From assembly GCA_037157565.1 (NCBI GenBank), contig JAZHRO010000073.1, positions 95,024,001-95,088,000 of the forward strand: DNA of 64,000 bases, read 5' to 3'. Numbering within the stretch: position 1 is the stretch's first letter; each line of letters begins with the position of its first letter. Made by a program: the position numbers and the translations under genes. The notes below the pieces were generated by a model. It did no database searches. It had not been told where the DNA came from and saw only the letters and a program-made list of their open reading frames with translations. Shown piece after piece: positions 44,691 to 56,600 of this stretch. The stretch comes from Thalassia testudinum. Its lineage: Eukaryota; Streptophyta; Magnoliopsida; Alismatales; Hydrocharitaceae.

Positions 44691-46157
44691 TATCTGGCAT
44701 TTCCTGGGACGAGAGTGTCCCAGGTGGATCAGAGAACAAGTCAGGAGGAAGAAGTTGGCCCTCAGATTGGCCAAGAAGTGGGGCTTCTTCAATATATGGA
44801 TCCAAAAGGGAATAGCCCCAGTGGGAAGGATGTGGGCTCAAGGTCCCAGTGTGGAGTTGCAAATCCACTTGATTTGGCGGGAAAGAAAGTGCAATCCGAT
44901 CTTCAAGAGTGTGGACGGTGGTGAGTAGCCCGGATATGACTCAGACCACGAGGTAAGGGAAGCGGAGAAAACCTCGTCAGAAGTCTGGTCAAGAGAAGGT
45001 ACGGGAATAGGGAGGGATGGGGGAACGTCACAATATGTGTCGGTCAGGCAATCGTCAATGTTTAAAGGCAATCCACAGCAGTCAGAATAGGTCTCAATTA
45101 GTCCGATACACACACTGATGGCCATGTCCTCGTCAGACGTGTCATCCTCGATGCAATCGCAATCAAAGTTCTCGGCTGCCTTGAAGATGTTAAGCTTGAG
45201 CTTTTTAGATCCAACGGCAATCTCAATACATCCTGACTCGCAGTCGATATGGGCTTGGGCTATGGCCAAGAAAGGTCGGCCAAGGATGATCGGACAATCA
45301 GAAAGTGAGCTGGGAACTTCTATATCTAAAACAAGAAAGTCAACAGGAAAACAATGACTGTTGACCCTAACCACCACGTCTTCCACCACACCCTTCGAAA
45401 TTTTGACAGAACGATCTGCCAATTGTAACGTGATAGGGGTGGGTTTCAGATTTCCCAAGGAAAATTTTTCAAGCATGATGGTCAGTATAAGATTGATGGA
45501 AGATCCTAGATCAAGCAGGGCATGGTTAAAATTGCAACCTTGGATGCTATAGGAAATCAGTAGTGTGCCCGGATCTTTCTACTTCGGTGGTAGATTTGAC
45601 AGTATAGCACAACTCTCATGAGGTGAGAGAACCATCGAATTTTTAGTTTTCTTTGACTGTCGCCTGGGGGTTGTGTAGTCCTTGAAAAATCAGGCGACAG
45701 TAGGTATGTAGTCGATAGCCTCGAGCAGGGGTACCTTGATTTCTACATCCCTGAACAAATTACGCAGGTTATCAAAGGCCTGCGTGTCTTTCTTTTTTCC
45801 TTTTGGCTCCCTTAGTAGAGCCTCAGGGAATGGGATTGATTCTGGCACCAATTTGGGTGTATCATCCTCTCGCGAATGCGGTGCGCATCCCGAATGAGAG
45901 TGCGATTAAGAAGACGGGCCAGGATCAGGTCGAGGCAGATCGACAGTCTGCTTGCCGCTCCTTGTAGTGATCGCATTGGACGATGCGGGTCCAGTGGGAT
46001 CATACGGCGGAGGAGGGTTTGCAATAGGGACATAAGAGTGCGGTGCTGCAGCAGGATTAGCCTGAAATCCTGGTGGAATGCAGAAAGCCTACAGAATTTG
46101 ATGAACCTATCCCTGAGAAGATCGTACCTATGGTTGAGGACCACGGGGTACGAAATT
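44691..46157 (-). pseudogene. Gag tail and protease remnant, C1
   Basis: The protease segment (45600-44838) keeps LLDLGSS and ILGRPFLA, so the catalytic Asp is present, but there is a stop upstream of it (PPK stop, near 45580) and a frameshift after SYPGYS (near 44940). The linker then runs as LQLHTGTLSPHPSHWGYS to the deletion junction. Closely similar to A in protein sequence. Confidence 0.85.
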
Positions 46158-47801
46158 TCATGGGTTTGGAATAGGTTGGGCGGGAAGAGTGCCCTGAGAT
46201 CGAGTCGCCATGCGTAGTTGACTGATCTCAGCATTCTGCTGTGCCAATTGGTGCTGAAGAGAGGTCATATTCTCTTCATGGTGGTTTGACATTTCCGTCA
46301 TCATTCGCATCAATTTATCAAGAGGACTTGATGCGTGTTCTGCTTGCGGTACGCAAGGACCCGATGGCGGATTCGCCATAGGATTAGACTGGGCCCTTGG
46401 GATGACGGGTGCGGACGGTCGCATTGGTCCACCAATGGGATTTTGGTACTGCGCGTTGTTGGACCATGTGAAGTTTGGATGATTTCGCCACCCTGGGTTA
46501 TAAGTGGCAGAGAACAGGTTGATCCCCAGGGCGCAAGCGTCTTCTATGCCAGAAGACATGTCTGCATGTAAATATGCGTCTGAGCACACGAAGGCTTGGT
46601 CCTCCGTGTCGAAATACTGGCTCGCAGAAGTCAGATCCACATGACTTACCGAGTCGCTTGGCGCAACACTCGGTAAGGAAGGTCTTATGGGGTTTCTTGG
46701 GATAAGCCTGGTGTTGGAAGAATTTGGATTGTGATGAAGTGGTGAGGTGGGGGTGTTTGCCATAGAACGGGCGGGGTTGGCCAGAAGCTCGTCCAGCTTC
46801 TTGTGCATGACGAAGACTTCATCCAATTTCTGTGCGATAAGGATAAGATCTATGGATGAATGGGATGGTCCCGTGTCAATTTCGTGGACATTACGGGGCA
46901 GGCTGGTACGATTAAAGGCGACAATGGAAACATTACTCATATTTTCCAATAATTCGAATGCTCCATTCTCATCGTTATTCATAAAATTCCCTCCGCAGGA
47001 AGCATTTGCAACTTGCTTCAAAGTCTCATTTAGCCCATAGCGAAAAATCTGGGCTATATGCCACTTAGGCAGACCGTGGTGCAGACACTTCCGGAGGAGG
47101 TCATTATACCTCTCCCATGCCTCATGAAATTGTTCGCCGTTTTGTTGTGTAAAGGAGGTGATAGCACGACGAAGCGCATTGGTTCGCCCGATTGGGAAGA
47201 ACTTCTTAAGAAACGTTGTTCGCATCTCTTCCCAAGAGTGGATGGTTCTCCCAAGGGTGCGTAACCACTGCGACGCTTTATCCTGCAATGAAAACGGGAA
47301 CATTTTCATGAGGACTATAGGTAACCCGATATTTCTTGGTTTAACAGTTTCAGGCAATCGGGCTAAGTCTTCCAAGTCAAGAAAAGCATCTCTACTTGCA
47401 AGACCATCGAAGTGAAAATTTATTAGCCCAATTATGTTAGGTTTTAATTCAAAGTCATCCCCGCCCATGGGGACCCGATTTTGACCTATGGTCTCTGTAG
47501 CAGTGGGATTCTGATAGGAGCTAAGAGACCTAAGCTCCTCCCATTTGGGAGGGTTCTACATTTCCTCCAATGTTTCCCGAATGGCTTCCATTTGCTCATT
47601 ATACAATTCCAATTGGGCTTGAAGGTGGGTTATGGGATCTAAGGCTCCACCACCTGGTGGGTTTTGAGGGCGATTTCCTCCCTCGGGATTTGGGGGTGGG
47701 CGTGCAGCCGTGTTTGTGGAGGAGGAGGATGATTAGGCTTCTTTTCTAAATTTGTCAGACAATTCACTTAGTTCAGGGTTTTGTGACCTCCTCCCAAACA
47801 T
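46158..47801 (-). pseudogene. Gag of C1
   Basis: The ATG at 47801-47799 corresponds to the A start. Two in-frame TAG stops lie near 47733 and 47556. From MGGDDFELKPN (47468) 436 residues are open and cover the gag core and the long tail that in A is split by mutation (NRTSLPRNVHE..., then SMANTPTSPLHHN, GGPMRPSAPVIPRAQ). This copy shows that the A stop and frameshift are secondary. It ends at a TGA at 46158-46160 where A has an Arg codon (NPRSFVPRG). Confidence 0.9.
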
Positions 47802-49182
47802 GCACTACCGCAGGAAGAATTGGGGGGACATAAAGGGAAAAGAGATGAGAGAAATGACATCGCAAAGGTACACTTGATGACAAATCAATACAATCAAATT
47901 CCTAACCTCTACAGTGTGCCCTTAGACCTAAAGATCTAAGTTACCTACTATCACAAACTATGGAACCGAATGCGGGCACCGCGGAACCACCGAGCTAGAT
48001 TGAAAGGCCGTTTGCCCCAGTCTTTGACACTTCATAGTACGCGAAAACCCTCACCAACACGTAGGTGCTACACGCAGGCAGTTAGACCTCCAATCCTTAA
48101 TAAGGGTCAAGTTGCTACCAATTTTAGTTAGAGGCTTAGGATCAAGTGCTTTTGGAATGTGAAGGGTGTTGTTTACGGGTAATGACTAAGTGATTGATTT
48201 TTAGAGTGTGTAAAACAAGCATACAACGGGGAAATCTCCACGAATTGAAGTTTTAATTGGTGAATGGTTTTTAGAATTCATCATTAAGTAGTATGGATTT
48301 TAGGATTTCCCTGAATTACCAATTCAACCAATCTCCGGGTTTTGAAAGAATACAAGTTTTCTTCTAAGCCCAACAAACCCTTCTTCAATGTCAATTGGTT
48401 AATGCATGCTACAATGCAATGGGCTTCCCAAAATGGAGATTTTTATGTGTGGATGCACGAATCAATTTTAGATTAGTGTGAAAGGGAGCCAAAGCACTTC
48501 AATTCAAGTGCTCCCTATCACCAAAAAGATGTCCACACACAAGGCTCAACCATAAGATAAAGAAAATCAATTTGTTGGGTTTGAAATATTCGGGATTGAA
48601 TCTTAGGCAAGTGAAAAGTCGTGGTGGGGTTGGAATCAACTCAATTCCAAGTCTCCCCACCAAAAATGTGATCCCGAATTTGCAGATAAGTGAGGCAAAG
48701 AGGGGTGCAATCAATCCTTTTATGTTTGCCTCAAAGAATACTTCACACGGCAAAAAATTCAAGAATCAAGATTCTTGGATTTTCGCTATGCGAAGTAGGG
48801 CAGGAAATCCCGGGGCGGTGGGAGTAAAGGCAATCAATCAAGCAAGTGAATTTTAATCCACTTGCCCCAAGAGATCCCAAGAAGTTTTTCCAGTTTTCTA
48901 GTTTTTAGTTTCTTTTTTTTTTTATTAAGGTGACAAGTTAACCTAGGTTGCTAAGAAAGGAAGACCTACTTGTTCAGCAACATGTGCGACGCTCCAGTGT
49001 GGTGTCGGTGTCTTCACGTTCTCATTCCCGCCTTGGATTTGCCCACATCTCCGACTTCGTCTGCCTGTCTTCTCCTTGCAACAGGTTCACCTGCACAGTA
49101 ACAAACAAAAACACCCGTGAAGAGAAGGGTGTGAGAAGAGAAAAATTAAAGCAATGGAGTAAAAACTTACTTGAAGGCGCAC
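47802..49182 (-). other. 5' leader of C1
   Basis: Colinear with the leaders of C2 and A; no coding ORF. Confidence 0.8.
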
Positions 49183-49201
49183 TTCCCCGGCAACGGTGCC
49201 A
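49183..49201 (-). promoter_or_regulatory. Primer binding site, tRNA-Asp type, C1
   Basis: Plus strand TTCCCCGGCAACGGTGCCA, same as C2. Confidence 0.9.
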
Positions 49202-49898
49202 TGAAAGGAGAATGGTTTGGACACGATTAGGTTGTGTTAATATGGTGATTTTATCATTGAAATATGTATAGTGGTTAACCTAATTCAAGCCTAACCATCT
49301 CTTTACAAAATTTTTAACCTGACCTACTTGATTTTATCTTGGTCACTTTTAGGCCCAGGGTCAAACTCTGGGAACTAGGACAAAAAGTGAGGTTTCTACG
49401 CCTTTCCTATAATGAATCTCTTCCGTTCGTTTATTATGTTTTTGGTGTTTTTTCTATTTAGATTTTTCCTAATAATTCTTGTCCTTGAGGCACACCCTCA
49501 AAATTAGGTTCTTGGCTTTGAGCCAAATTAGGGTTCCAAAATTGGTCTTGTTATTCACAAGACTAAGTACCTGTAAGTCAAGGATTATCTTTTCTCTTTT
49601 ATATATTTTTTTGTTTATCATTTTAATGGCAAGAAAGAGAAATAGAAATAAAGTAGATATAGTATATATATATGTATATATTATATATGTATAAAGGGGT
49701 AGGGGTGGAGGTGGAGATGGCGTGTAGCAAAGTGTCGAGTCGGTCGTCGTCTAGAAAGACACAACCAACAAGACGAAGTGCCGCATGTAAGGTGGATTGG
49801 TGGAAGATGAATGCGAACACGCTTTCTGTACGCGTGTATCGGGGAATATCAGCAACTGGTGTAAATATTCCCGTGACACCACTTATGGTAAGTGATAT

Positions 49899-50535
49899 GA
49901 AAATATATGTATATATCTGTAAATATATATCTATATGTAAATATATATATGGTTATAGATATATAGGTATATATGTAGTTATATGTGTATATATATGTAT
50001 ATATGTATATATATATATAAGTATATATATATATAGGTATGTAACTATACGTATAGATAGATATATGTATAGATATATGTATATATATATGTATATGTAT
50101 CTATATATAACTATATAAATATATATATATGTATATAGATATATATATAGTAATATATGTATATAGATATATGTAAAAAGATATGTATATATATATATAT
50201 ATGTATTAGTATATGTGTGTATATATATATATATCTGTATCTATACTTATACTAAGTTATATAGGTATATATATATGGATGTATGTATATATATATATGT
50301 ATATATTTTTATACGTATATAAGTATATGTTTATATGTAAATATATATGTGTATATATATATATATATATAAGTATATAGATGTATATGTATATATATGT
50401 ATATATGTATAGTAATACTTAGTTATAAAGGTACAACTATATGTATGGATATAAGTATATATATATCTATATATGTATATAAGTATATATATATATATAT
50501 TTGTACGTATATATATATAAGTATATATTTGTGTA
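49899..50535. repeat. (TA)n-rich microsatellite, right C LTR
   Basis: About 640 bases of TATATG/TATATA, followed by GT and GA repeats. Confidence 0.95.
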
Positions 50536-51318
50536 TAGGTGTGTGTACGAGAGTGTGAGTGTGCGTGTGTGTGTGCAGAGAGAGAGGGAGAGAGTGTTGT
50601 GAGAGAGAGAGAGAAAGAGCATGCTTCCTGCTGGAGTGAAGAAAGGCGCGCGAGTTAAGCCGTCTGAGGCCTCAGGGCGACGTCTGATAGCGCACGCGCG
50701 TGCATAGGCGTGTACGCACGCAAAGAGGCGCACATTGGGAGGGAGTGAGCGCGGGGAGAGGACCTCAGCGCACCGCGCTGCGCGAAGGGGGCTGGAGTGG
50801 GCAGATGCAGGCGTACGCGGGCGGAGGCAGATGCGCGGCCGGGCGCTGAAGTGGGTGCGGGGCTGGACGTGGGGGTAGGCGCTAGCCGGTTGCGGCGCGC
50901 TGGATGACCGGATAAGTGAGAATCTTACTAGTCACCGCACTGTAGCCACAGTGTTCCGCTGAATCGCGTGAACAGTGGCTACATTGCCAGGGCGAGCTGC
51001 GTGACCGAGTGCGCTTGGTGTTGTGAGTGCGGGTGGCGTGGATGGCTCGGTGTGCTCGCGGAAGAGGAATGTACTGGCTGGGTTTGCGGCAAAAGCGTGC
51101 AACAGGCCGCGAGGAGAGGGAGGCAAGGGTGACCTACAGGTGCGTGCGGTGGCCTACGCTGCTGCTGCCACCTTGCTACTGCTTCTATGGAGCTTGCGAT
51201 GGCCGGTTGAGCTTCAAAGCTTGAACCTCAAGTGGCAATGGCGGAAGTGGCTTGGACGTTGAAACAGAGAGAGAACCACCACGCCCACCGGCTCTCTGAT
51301 GAGCTGGGCGATGGTGGA

Positions 51319-51348
51319 CTCACAGTGGTGGTTGTGCACCACTGTGAG
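51319..51348 (-). other. Counterpart of the A-LTR hairpin, right C LTR
   Basis: CTCACAGTGGT and ACCACTGTGAG, 11 of 11 pairs. Two pairs differ from A by compensating changes. Confidence 0.75.
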
Positions 51349-51493
51349 GTGCTCCTGCCCATAGAGTGTCTCCTTAGAGGAGGAGGGCCTACGTATGGAG
51401 GGAGAGGGGAGGGGACGGCCTGGAGAAGAAGAGCTGCAGTGTGCTGGGTTTTTGGCGTGGACCAGGCTATCTTTGCAAGAAGAAGCCGTGCCT

Positions 51494-51502
51494 TATTTAT
51501 AG
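51494..51502 (-). promoter_or_regulatory. TATA box, right C LTR
   Basis: CTATAAATA on the minus strand. Confidence 0.65.
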
Positions 51503-51859
51503 AGGAGGAAGGCATGCACAACCATGCCCTGGCCGTGCATGCAGCTGTAGGGAGTGGCTTACATGGCTTGGTAGCTGTTGTGCAAAGCATGGCATGAGGA
51601 AGAAGAGGCCATGTCATGCAGCTGCGGGAAGAATTCAAAGTCAAATAGAAATAAAAAATGAAGATGGAGATTTTACAAGGCAGCACTTGAAGAATATGTG
51701 AATTGCGAGGCCATTTTTATTCACTCTCCTCCCCTTTCAATTAAATGCTTGCATGCGTGTATTTTTACAAATGCGACTATGGATACCTAATATGCACTGG
51801 TAATGCTAGGAAATAGCACAAGACGGCACAATTGTAGGTGTATTTTTGTGGTGCAATCA

Positions 51860-53132
51860 CCGCCTCACCTTCGCCTTGACATGGTGAAGCTCCTCAGGTG
51901 TTTTGATGGGGCCACAAGGCTATACTTGTGTGTTTCAGGTCAGGCCACCCTTCCGCCATTGACGCTGAAGCAAGCTTGCTTGAAAGCTTTGCTCCAGGTC
52001 GTGTGCTCCAAGCATCAGAACCCTAGAAGGCGCGGGTTGAGTGCGCAAACTCATCCATCCAAGATATTGGCTTAGCGAGTGACCCAACAGCGGCAATTGG
52101 CGAAGGTTTCCTGCAGCCGTGCAAGCAGAAGTGGGTGGGACTTTAGTCCCACCTTGTAACCTCGTGAGTGCGATGCGTCACTTAAATTGATTTTCTATTT
52201 TTATCTCTTCACCTCCAGTACATAGGGTGAGGTTTCTCGCCCACACGCACCCACCTCATTCGCGACTTTGCCCTATGGATCTAGCTGACCGACCCGATTA
52301 CCTAACCTAGCACTCCTCGCGCACTACACCACGCTGGTGCGCCTGGACCCGGGTGCGCACCTGACCCAATTACCCGACTCTAGGAGAGCGTACCTAAGAG
52401 CGAAGTAGAGAGAGAGATGCGAGGGAGGGTAGGGGTAGGTTTTTCTCTTCAGTGTGTGCAGGGAAGAAGAAGGAAGAGGAAGGCGCAGCTGAAGCTAGGC
52501 TAAGCAAGGACTTAGCCGCAGAAAGGAAGAAGAAGGAAGGAAGAAAGGAAAGAAGTAGAAGAAAGAGAAATCAAAGAGGGTGTGGCAAATAAGAGAAGTC
52601 AGAAGAGAAGGAAAGACAAGGCAGAAGAAAAAGAGAAGTAGGAGTGGCTAAGGAAGAAAAGAAGAAAGGAGAAAGGCACTGTGCAAAAGAGAAGGAAGAA
52701 AGTCAAGAAGCAAGAAGAGCGGTTGAAGAAGAAGACAAGCAGAGACAGAAAGAGAAGGAGAAAGGCAAAAGCAAAAGGCAGAGGAGAAAGAAAGAAGAAA
52801 GATAGCAAAAAAGAGAAGACTTGAGAAGGAGAAGGAGATATAAGCTTAAAGAGAAATATCTTTTTAAGACGTCTGATTCTATAATCAGATGTCCAATTCT
52901 ATTTTGCTACAATTTTTACTCTTACATTCTTGCATTTATATTCTGAATTATGTTTTGAGTAATTCTAAGTGTTCAATTACATTATTGAGATTAGTGAATA
53001 AATTCCATTTGCTTCCTGTGTTTGACCTCGAATACTTAGGTTTTCAAGTAATAAATTCTTATTTGTTATCAACGCTTAGTCACCTATACTATAATGTGAC
53101 TGAATTAAAAAGCCCGACAAAGCGTTGCAACA
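51860..53132 (+). repeat. LTR D2, second part
   Basis: Continues the D-LTR alignment from 35941: GAAGCTCCT, TTTAGTCCCACCTTG (52142-52156), GGGTGAGGTTTC, a purine-rich tract (52440-52840), GACGTCTGATT palindrome (52868-52893) and GCTTCCTGTGTTTGACCTCG (53011-53030). End placed at GTTGCAACA by total length and a candidate target duplication. Confidence 0.8.
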
Positions 53133-53976
53133 ACCGCTGCCACGAAGTCTTCTCTGACTTCATTCATCATGTTCTAGTTGTGTTCTTCATCGACAACACC
53201 TCATAGTGCTGTGGCTTTGCTCTAGGATCCTTCCCAGGTCTATGATTGGGGGAGATACCCTCAACTGCAGCTGCAATTGACGGAGACTCCACCTATGATC
53301 TCTTACGCTTAAGCTCTTGTGGGATAGTCCCACCTCGTGGATAGATAACCCCCCGCATGCACTTAAATTATTTTTCACCTTCAGCCTTATCACCTCAGTA
53401 GCACGGGGTGAGGTCCCCTCACACGTGCCCACGCACGCCCTCGCTCGCGGCCACACCACGTAGGTCTGGGCTCTAAACCGTATACCCAGATCTGATTAGC
53501 GAAGAGAAAGGAAGAGGAAAGAAGAGAGAGGGGAGGGGGGTTTTGCTCTGCTTGCCTCCTCTCAACACTTAGTGATTTCTGAGGGAGGCCTTTGCCTCTG
53601 CTGGTGTTGGTACTGAGATTTGGGCTGTGCCTTCCCTTGAGCTTGAGGGAAGAAAGGAAAGGAAGAAGAAGAGTGTCCTCTTGGCACTGTAATAATTGGA
53701 TGGTTAAGCCATCTGATTAAGAGCTCTATCATCTGATCTGTTTGACAGGAAGTGCACTGTGCACTTATCCTACGTGGCTCAAAGCTGATTGCTACTGTTG
53801 GGATATTTGATATTATTGTAATTAGGGTAATTGGTGATTCAAATCACCATTTTACTCTAATCTTTTTGCTCTATCAACATTGGTTCTTATATGCATATTA
53901 TTTGAGTTTAGAGATTTCATTATATATTGATATGTTGTGTTAGAATTGCAATTTTGAGATTTATTGCAATACTTGC
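53133..53976 (+). repeat. LTR F, second part
   Basis: Resumes with the D-LTR landmarks TAGTCCCACCTCG (53325-53337) and GGGGTGAGGTCCCC (53404-53417), then a GA-rich tract (53500-53680). It has not reached the T-arm-like motif when element D interrupts it, so about 350 bases should lie beyond D. Confidence 0.75.
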
Positions 53977-54668
53977 TGATGAGAACCTCATCATGAGCCA
54001 TAACTAGCTCATTTTGACCTAATACAAAGGATAAAAGCTCCTACATATCTCAAGGAAAGGCTTAACTCAGAGAATCCTGAGTTTGAGAAGAAAATAAGTC
54101 ATAAGGGGTAAAAATGCAATTTTACCAGTATAATCTGCATACAGGGTAATTCAGGGCCCAAACATAGGTCAAAGCAGCTTAATAAGAATAAGAGTGGGAT
54201 GAGATGATCTAGCAAGGGCTACAGCACTTCCAAGAAACTAAATGATAATCTGTAACCCTAAAACAACCCACTTCAATTCACGAGGTTCGAGGCAAAGTAA
54301 AAATAGAATAAACCCTCTAAAATTCATAGAAAAATAATCTCTAGGGTTTAGAACCTTCAATTTGGCCTTCAGAACCCATTTTGACCTACATCGAGAACCA
54401 TGCCCAATTAATAACTTAATTTGGGTTTTTGCGCAAATTGACCGGTCAAACAAGGTTTAATATGAAAATGAAATTCACCATCAGATTCCTTAGGTCCTAA
54501 TTAGTCATGTATAAAAACTTGAGCCTAAGAAGAAACCTCCTTGACCGACTTTACACTTTGGTCCTCATATATTTACTCTTTGGCCCTCAACTTTTGAACC
54601 CTCGCATTTTGGCCCCTAACTCTCCTTCGTTCTTTGCAATCAGGTCCCTCCTGCAAAACCTGCCAGCA

Positions 54669-54778
54669 CCATGCTCCGGCGACCTTGCGCGGAGCATGGC
54701 GCCGCGCAGGGTGAGGTGAGGGACCTGGCAAGTAAACCGGGGGTGCCCTGCGTCGTCAGCCGTCGCAGGGACACCCCC
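54669..54778 (+). other. Two hairpins upstream of TATA, D 5' LTR
   Basis: CCATGCTCCG/CGGAGCATGG (54669-54699, perfect 10 bp) and GGGGTGCCCTGCG/CGCAGGGACACCCC (54739-54778, one bulge). Confidence 0.75.
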
Positions 54779-54900
54779 CTGGTCGTTGTAACCCACCATA
54801 CCGGCCGTGCGAACGCACGGACGGTATGGGTTCTTGTTTCCGGCCATCCTCCAGCGAGGGAGACACGTCGTCTCCCTCCGCCTTCCTCCCTGTTTGATCC

Positions 54901-54909
54901 CTATAAATA
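54901..54909 (+). promoter_or_regulatory. TATA box, D 5' LTR
   Basis: CTATAAATA followed by CCCCCCG; the likely promoter of element RNA. Confidence 0.7.
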
Positions 54910-55154
54910 CCCCCCGTTGCTCCACCGACCGGGGCAGCTTGGATCTGACGGAGAAAATCCCCAACTTTCTTCTCCTCTCCCTCCGGCAGACGCCCACCAG
55001 CTCCGGCGGTTCTTCCTCCTCCTCCTCTTCGCTCTGCCGCAATACCAGCAGTAGAGACCTCCTCCCCTGTTCTTTCAGCGCCACGCCGTACCCAGCTGGC
55101 GCCTCTCCAGCCCTCTGCTCGCCGCCGCCCTTTCCCCTGGGCATCTTCTTCTCC

Positions 55155-55179
55155 GGCGACAGTCGATACGACTGTCGCC
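55155..55179 (+). other. Perfect 11-bp hairpin, D 5' LTR
   Basis: GGCGACAGTCG, ATA, CGACTGTCGCC, about 250 bases downstream of TATA, so probably in the transcript. Confidence 0.75.
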
Positions 55180-56154
55180 CTGCCCCGGCCCCTTTCGTCT
55201 CCGTAGCTAGGTCAGAACTCCCCCCCATCTTCCCCTCTTTCTTTTCCTCACTGTCTTTTATTTGATTAAACCCTCGACCGCTCCTGTTCACCCTCACCTT
55301 CTCCGCCTCCGGCCATCCTCCGGCGAGCCGCTCCCATCACCTCAGCAACCCACACGGCTCGTCGACCACCGCAGGACCTCCGCCTCCTCACCCTGATCAA
55401 CCTCCGCCCTGCCACTTCCCCCACATCACCCTCTGAAACCCCACCGAACAGACCCATCCTCCGACCCACAGTCCGACCTAGGGCAGCCCTCGCACGCCGC
55501 CCCGCGCCTCGCCACCACCCACATGAGCTTCGCCGCACCCTGGCGAAGCTCCTGGCACTCTCTGATTAGGCCGAAAGGCCGTTTTCTTGTGAACAGGCCA
55601 CCCGACCTCCGCCGCCATTGACGTGCAGGAGGAACTGCTTCCACCTGCAGCTACAGGCGCGCCACGCTCAGCGCCAAGCCCAGATTCACTCCCAGGCCTT
55701 GCGAGGAGTTTTGGCAAAACACCAGGTTCGCAGCTGAGGAAGAAAGCTCTGCGTGACGCCGCCATCTCCTGCTGAATTTCCCGCTGCGGGCGCGCAATTG
55801 AGGTGGGCCGTTTAGTCCCACCTCGGAAACACCTGAAGAGCCGCAGCGACATAAGATGCAAAAGTGCTGAAGGCTTACTGCCTCAGCACACGGGGTGAGG
55901 TCCCCTTCACCCGCCCGGTTACCCGGTCTCGTCCGCGCTCACACCCCGCAGACCTGACCCGAACCGACCCGACCCGACTCAAGACTGACCTGCACTCCTC
56001 GCCCACCACGCACGCCGGTGGGCCTGGACCCGGGCTTGATCCGAACCCGGTTACCCGGTAGCTCTGGGAGAGCTTTCCCAAGAGTGGTTTCAGAGAGAAA
56101 GAGAGACGCGGGGGGGGGAGGGTAGAGTAGGTTTTGCCTCTGACGAAAAACTCT

Positions 56155-56600
56155 GAAGTGTGCAGGCACAGGCGAAGAAGAAGACCCGCGGAAGAAGAAG
56201 GAAGCTAACTGTAGCAACAGGTAGTTAAGTCGTCTGATTTGGAAATCAGACGACGGCCTGAAGCAGCTAAGGAAGAAAGCTTCGCGTGACATCCCTGGCT
56301 GAAAAAGAAAAGAAGAAGTTGACACTTAGCCGCAGGGAGGAAAAACAAGAAGGAACTCTGAAGAAGAGACTGAGCAGGGCAGAAGAAGAGGAAAGGCTGC
56401 AGAGAAGAAGTACAGCAGAGCCAAGGAAGAAGAAACCTTCACAGAAGAGACTGCAGAAAAAGAAGAGAGGCCAAGACAGAAACCAAGGAAGAAGAAGAAG
56501 GAGATCTGAAGAGGAGCATCACCCCTGCAGAACGAAGAAGAAGAAGAAGGAGCTCTGAAGAAAGAAAGAAAGAAGAACATCACGAGGAGAAAACGAAGAA
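56155..56600 (+). repeat. GA-rich (GAAGAAG) tract, D 5' LTR
   Basis: Strand-biased purine tract. It contains the palindrome GTCGTCTGATTT/AAATCAGACGAC (56229-56254). It can be read as ORFs in both directions but looks like low-complexity sequence. Confidence 0.85.

Larger units (their letters stand above)
35942..51859 (-). mobile_element. Array C: three LTRs and two pol-deleted Athila-type units, inserted as one block in D2
   Basis: Order on the plus strand: LTR (35942-38041), C2 internal (38042-40983), LTR (40984-43401), C1 internal (43402-49201), LTR (49202-51859), all minus strand. Flanks TCGCC (35937-35941) and CCGCC (51860-51864) are a near target duplication. D2 LTR sequence continues across the block, so the outermost LTRs delimit one insertion event. 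The shared middle LTR is what unequal recombination between related copies would give. RT and integrase are absent from both units. Confidence 0.85.
49202..51859 (-). repeat. Right LTR of array C (5' LTR of C1)
   Basis: 2658 bases from TGATTGCACC (51859) to CTTTCA (49202). Longer than the middle LTR mainly through the (TA)n block. TATA at 51494-51502, hairpins at 50938-50986 and 51319-51348. Confidence 0.92.

Noticed and set aside
53133..53137. Firm target duplication for D2 (ATCGC and ACCGC)
   Set aside because: One mismatch and an end chosen partly by length, so it is given only as a candidate.
54587..55297. 236-residue minus-strand ORF in the D LTR (again at 61926-62636)
   Set aside because: Arg/Gly/Glu-rich translation of GC-rich LTR. 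The matching region of the solo LTR is broken into shorter frames, so there is no sign of constraint.
56286..56558. Lys/Glu/Arg-rich ORF in the GA-rich tract
   Set aside because: Any purine tract reads this way; the opposite strand also gives a long frame.
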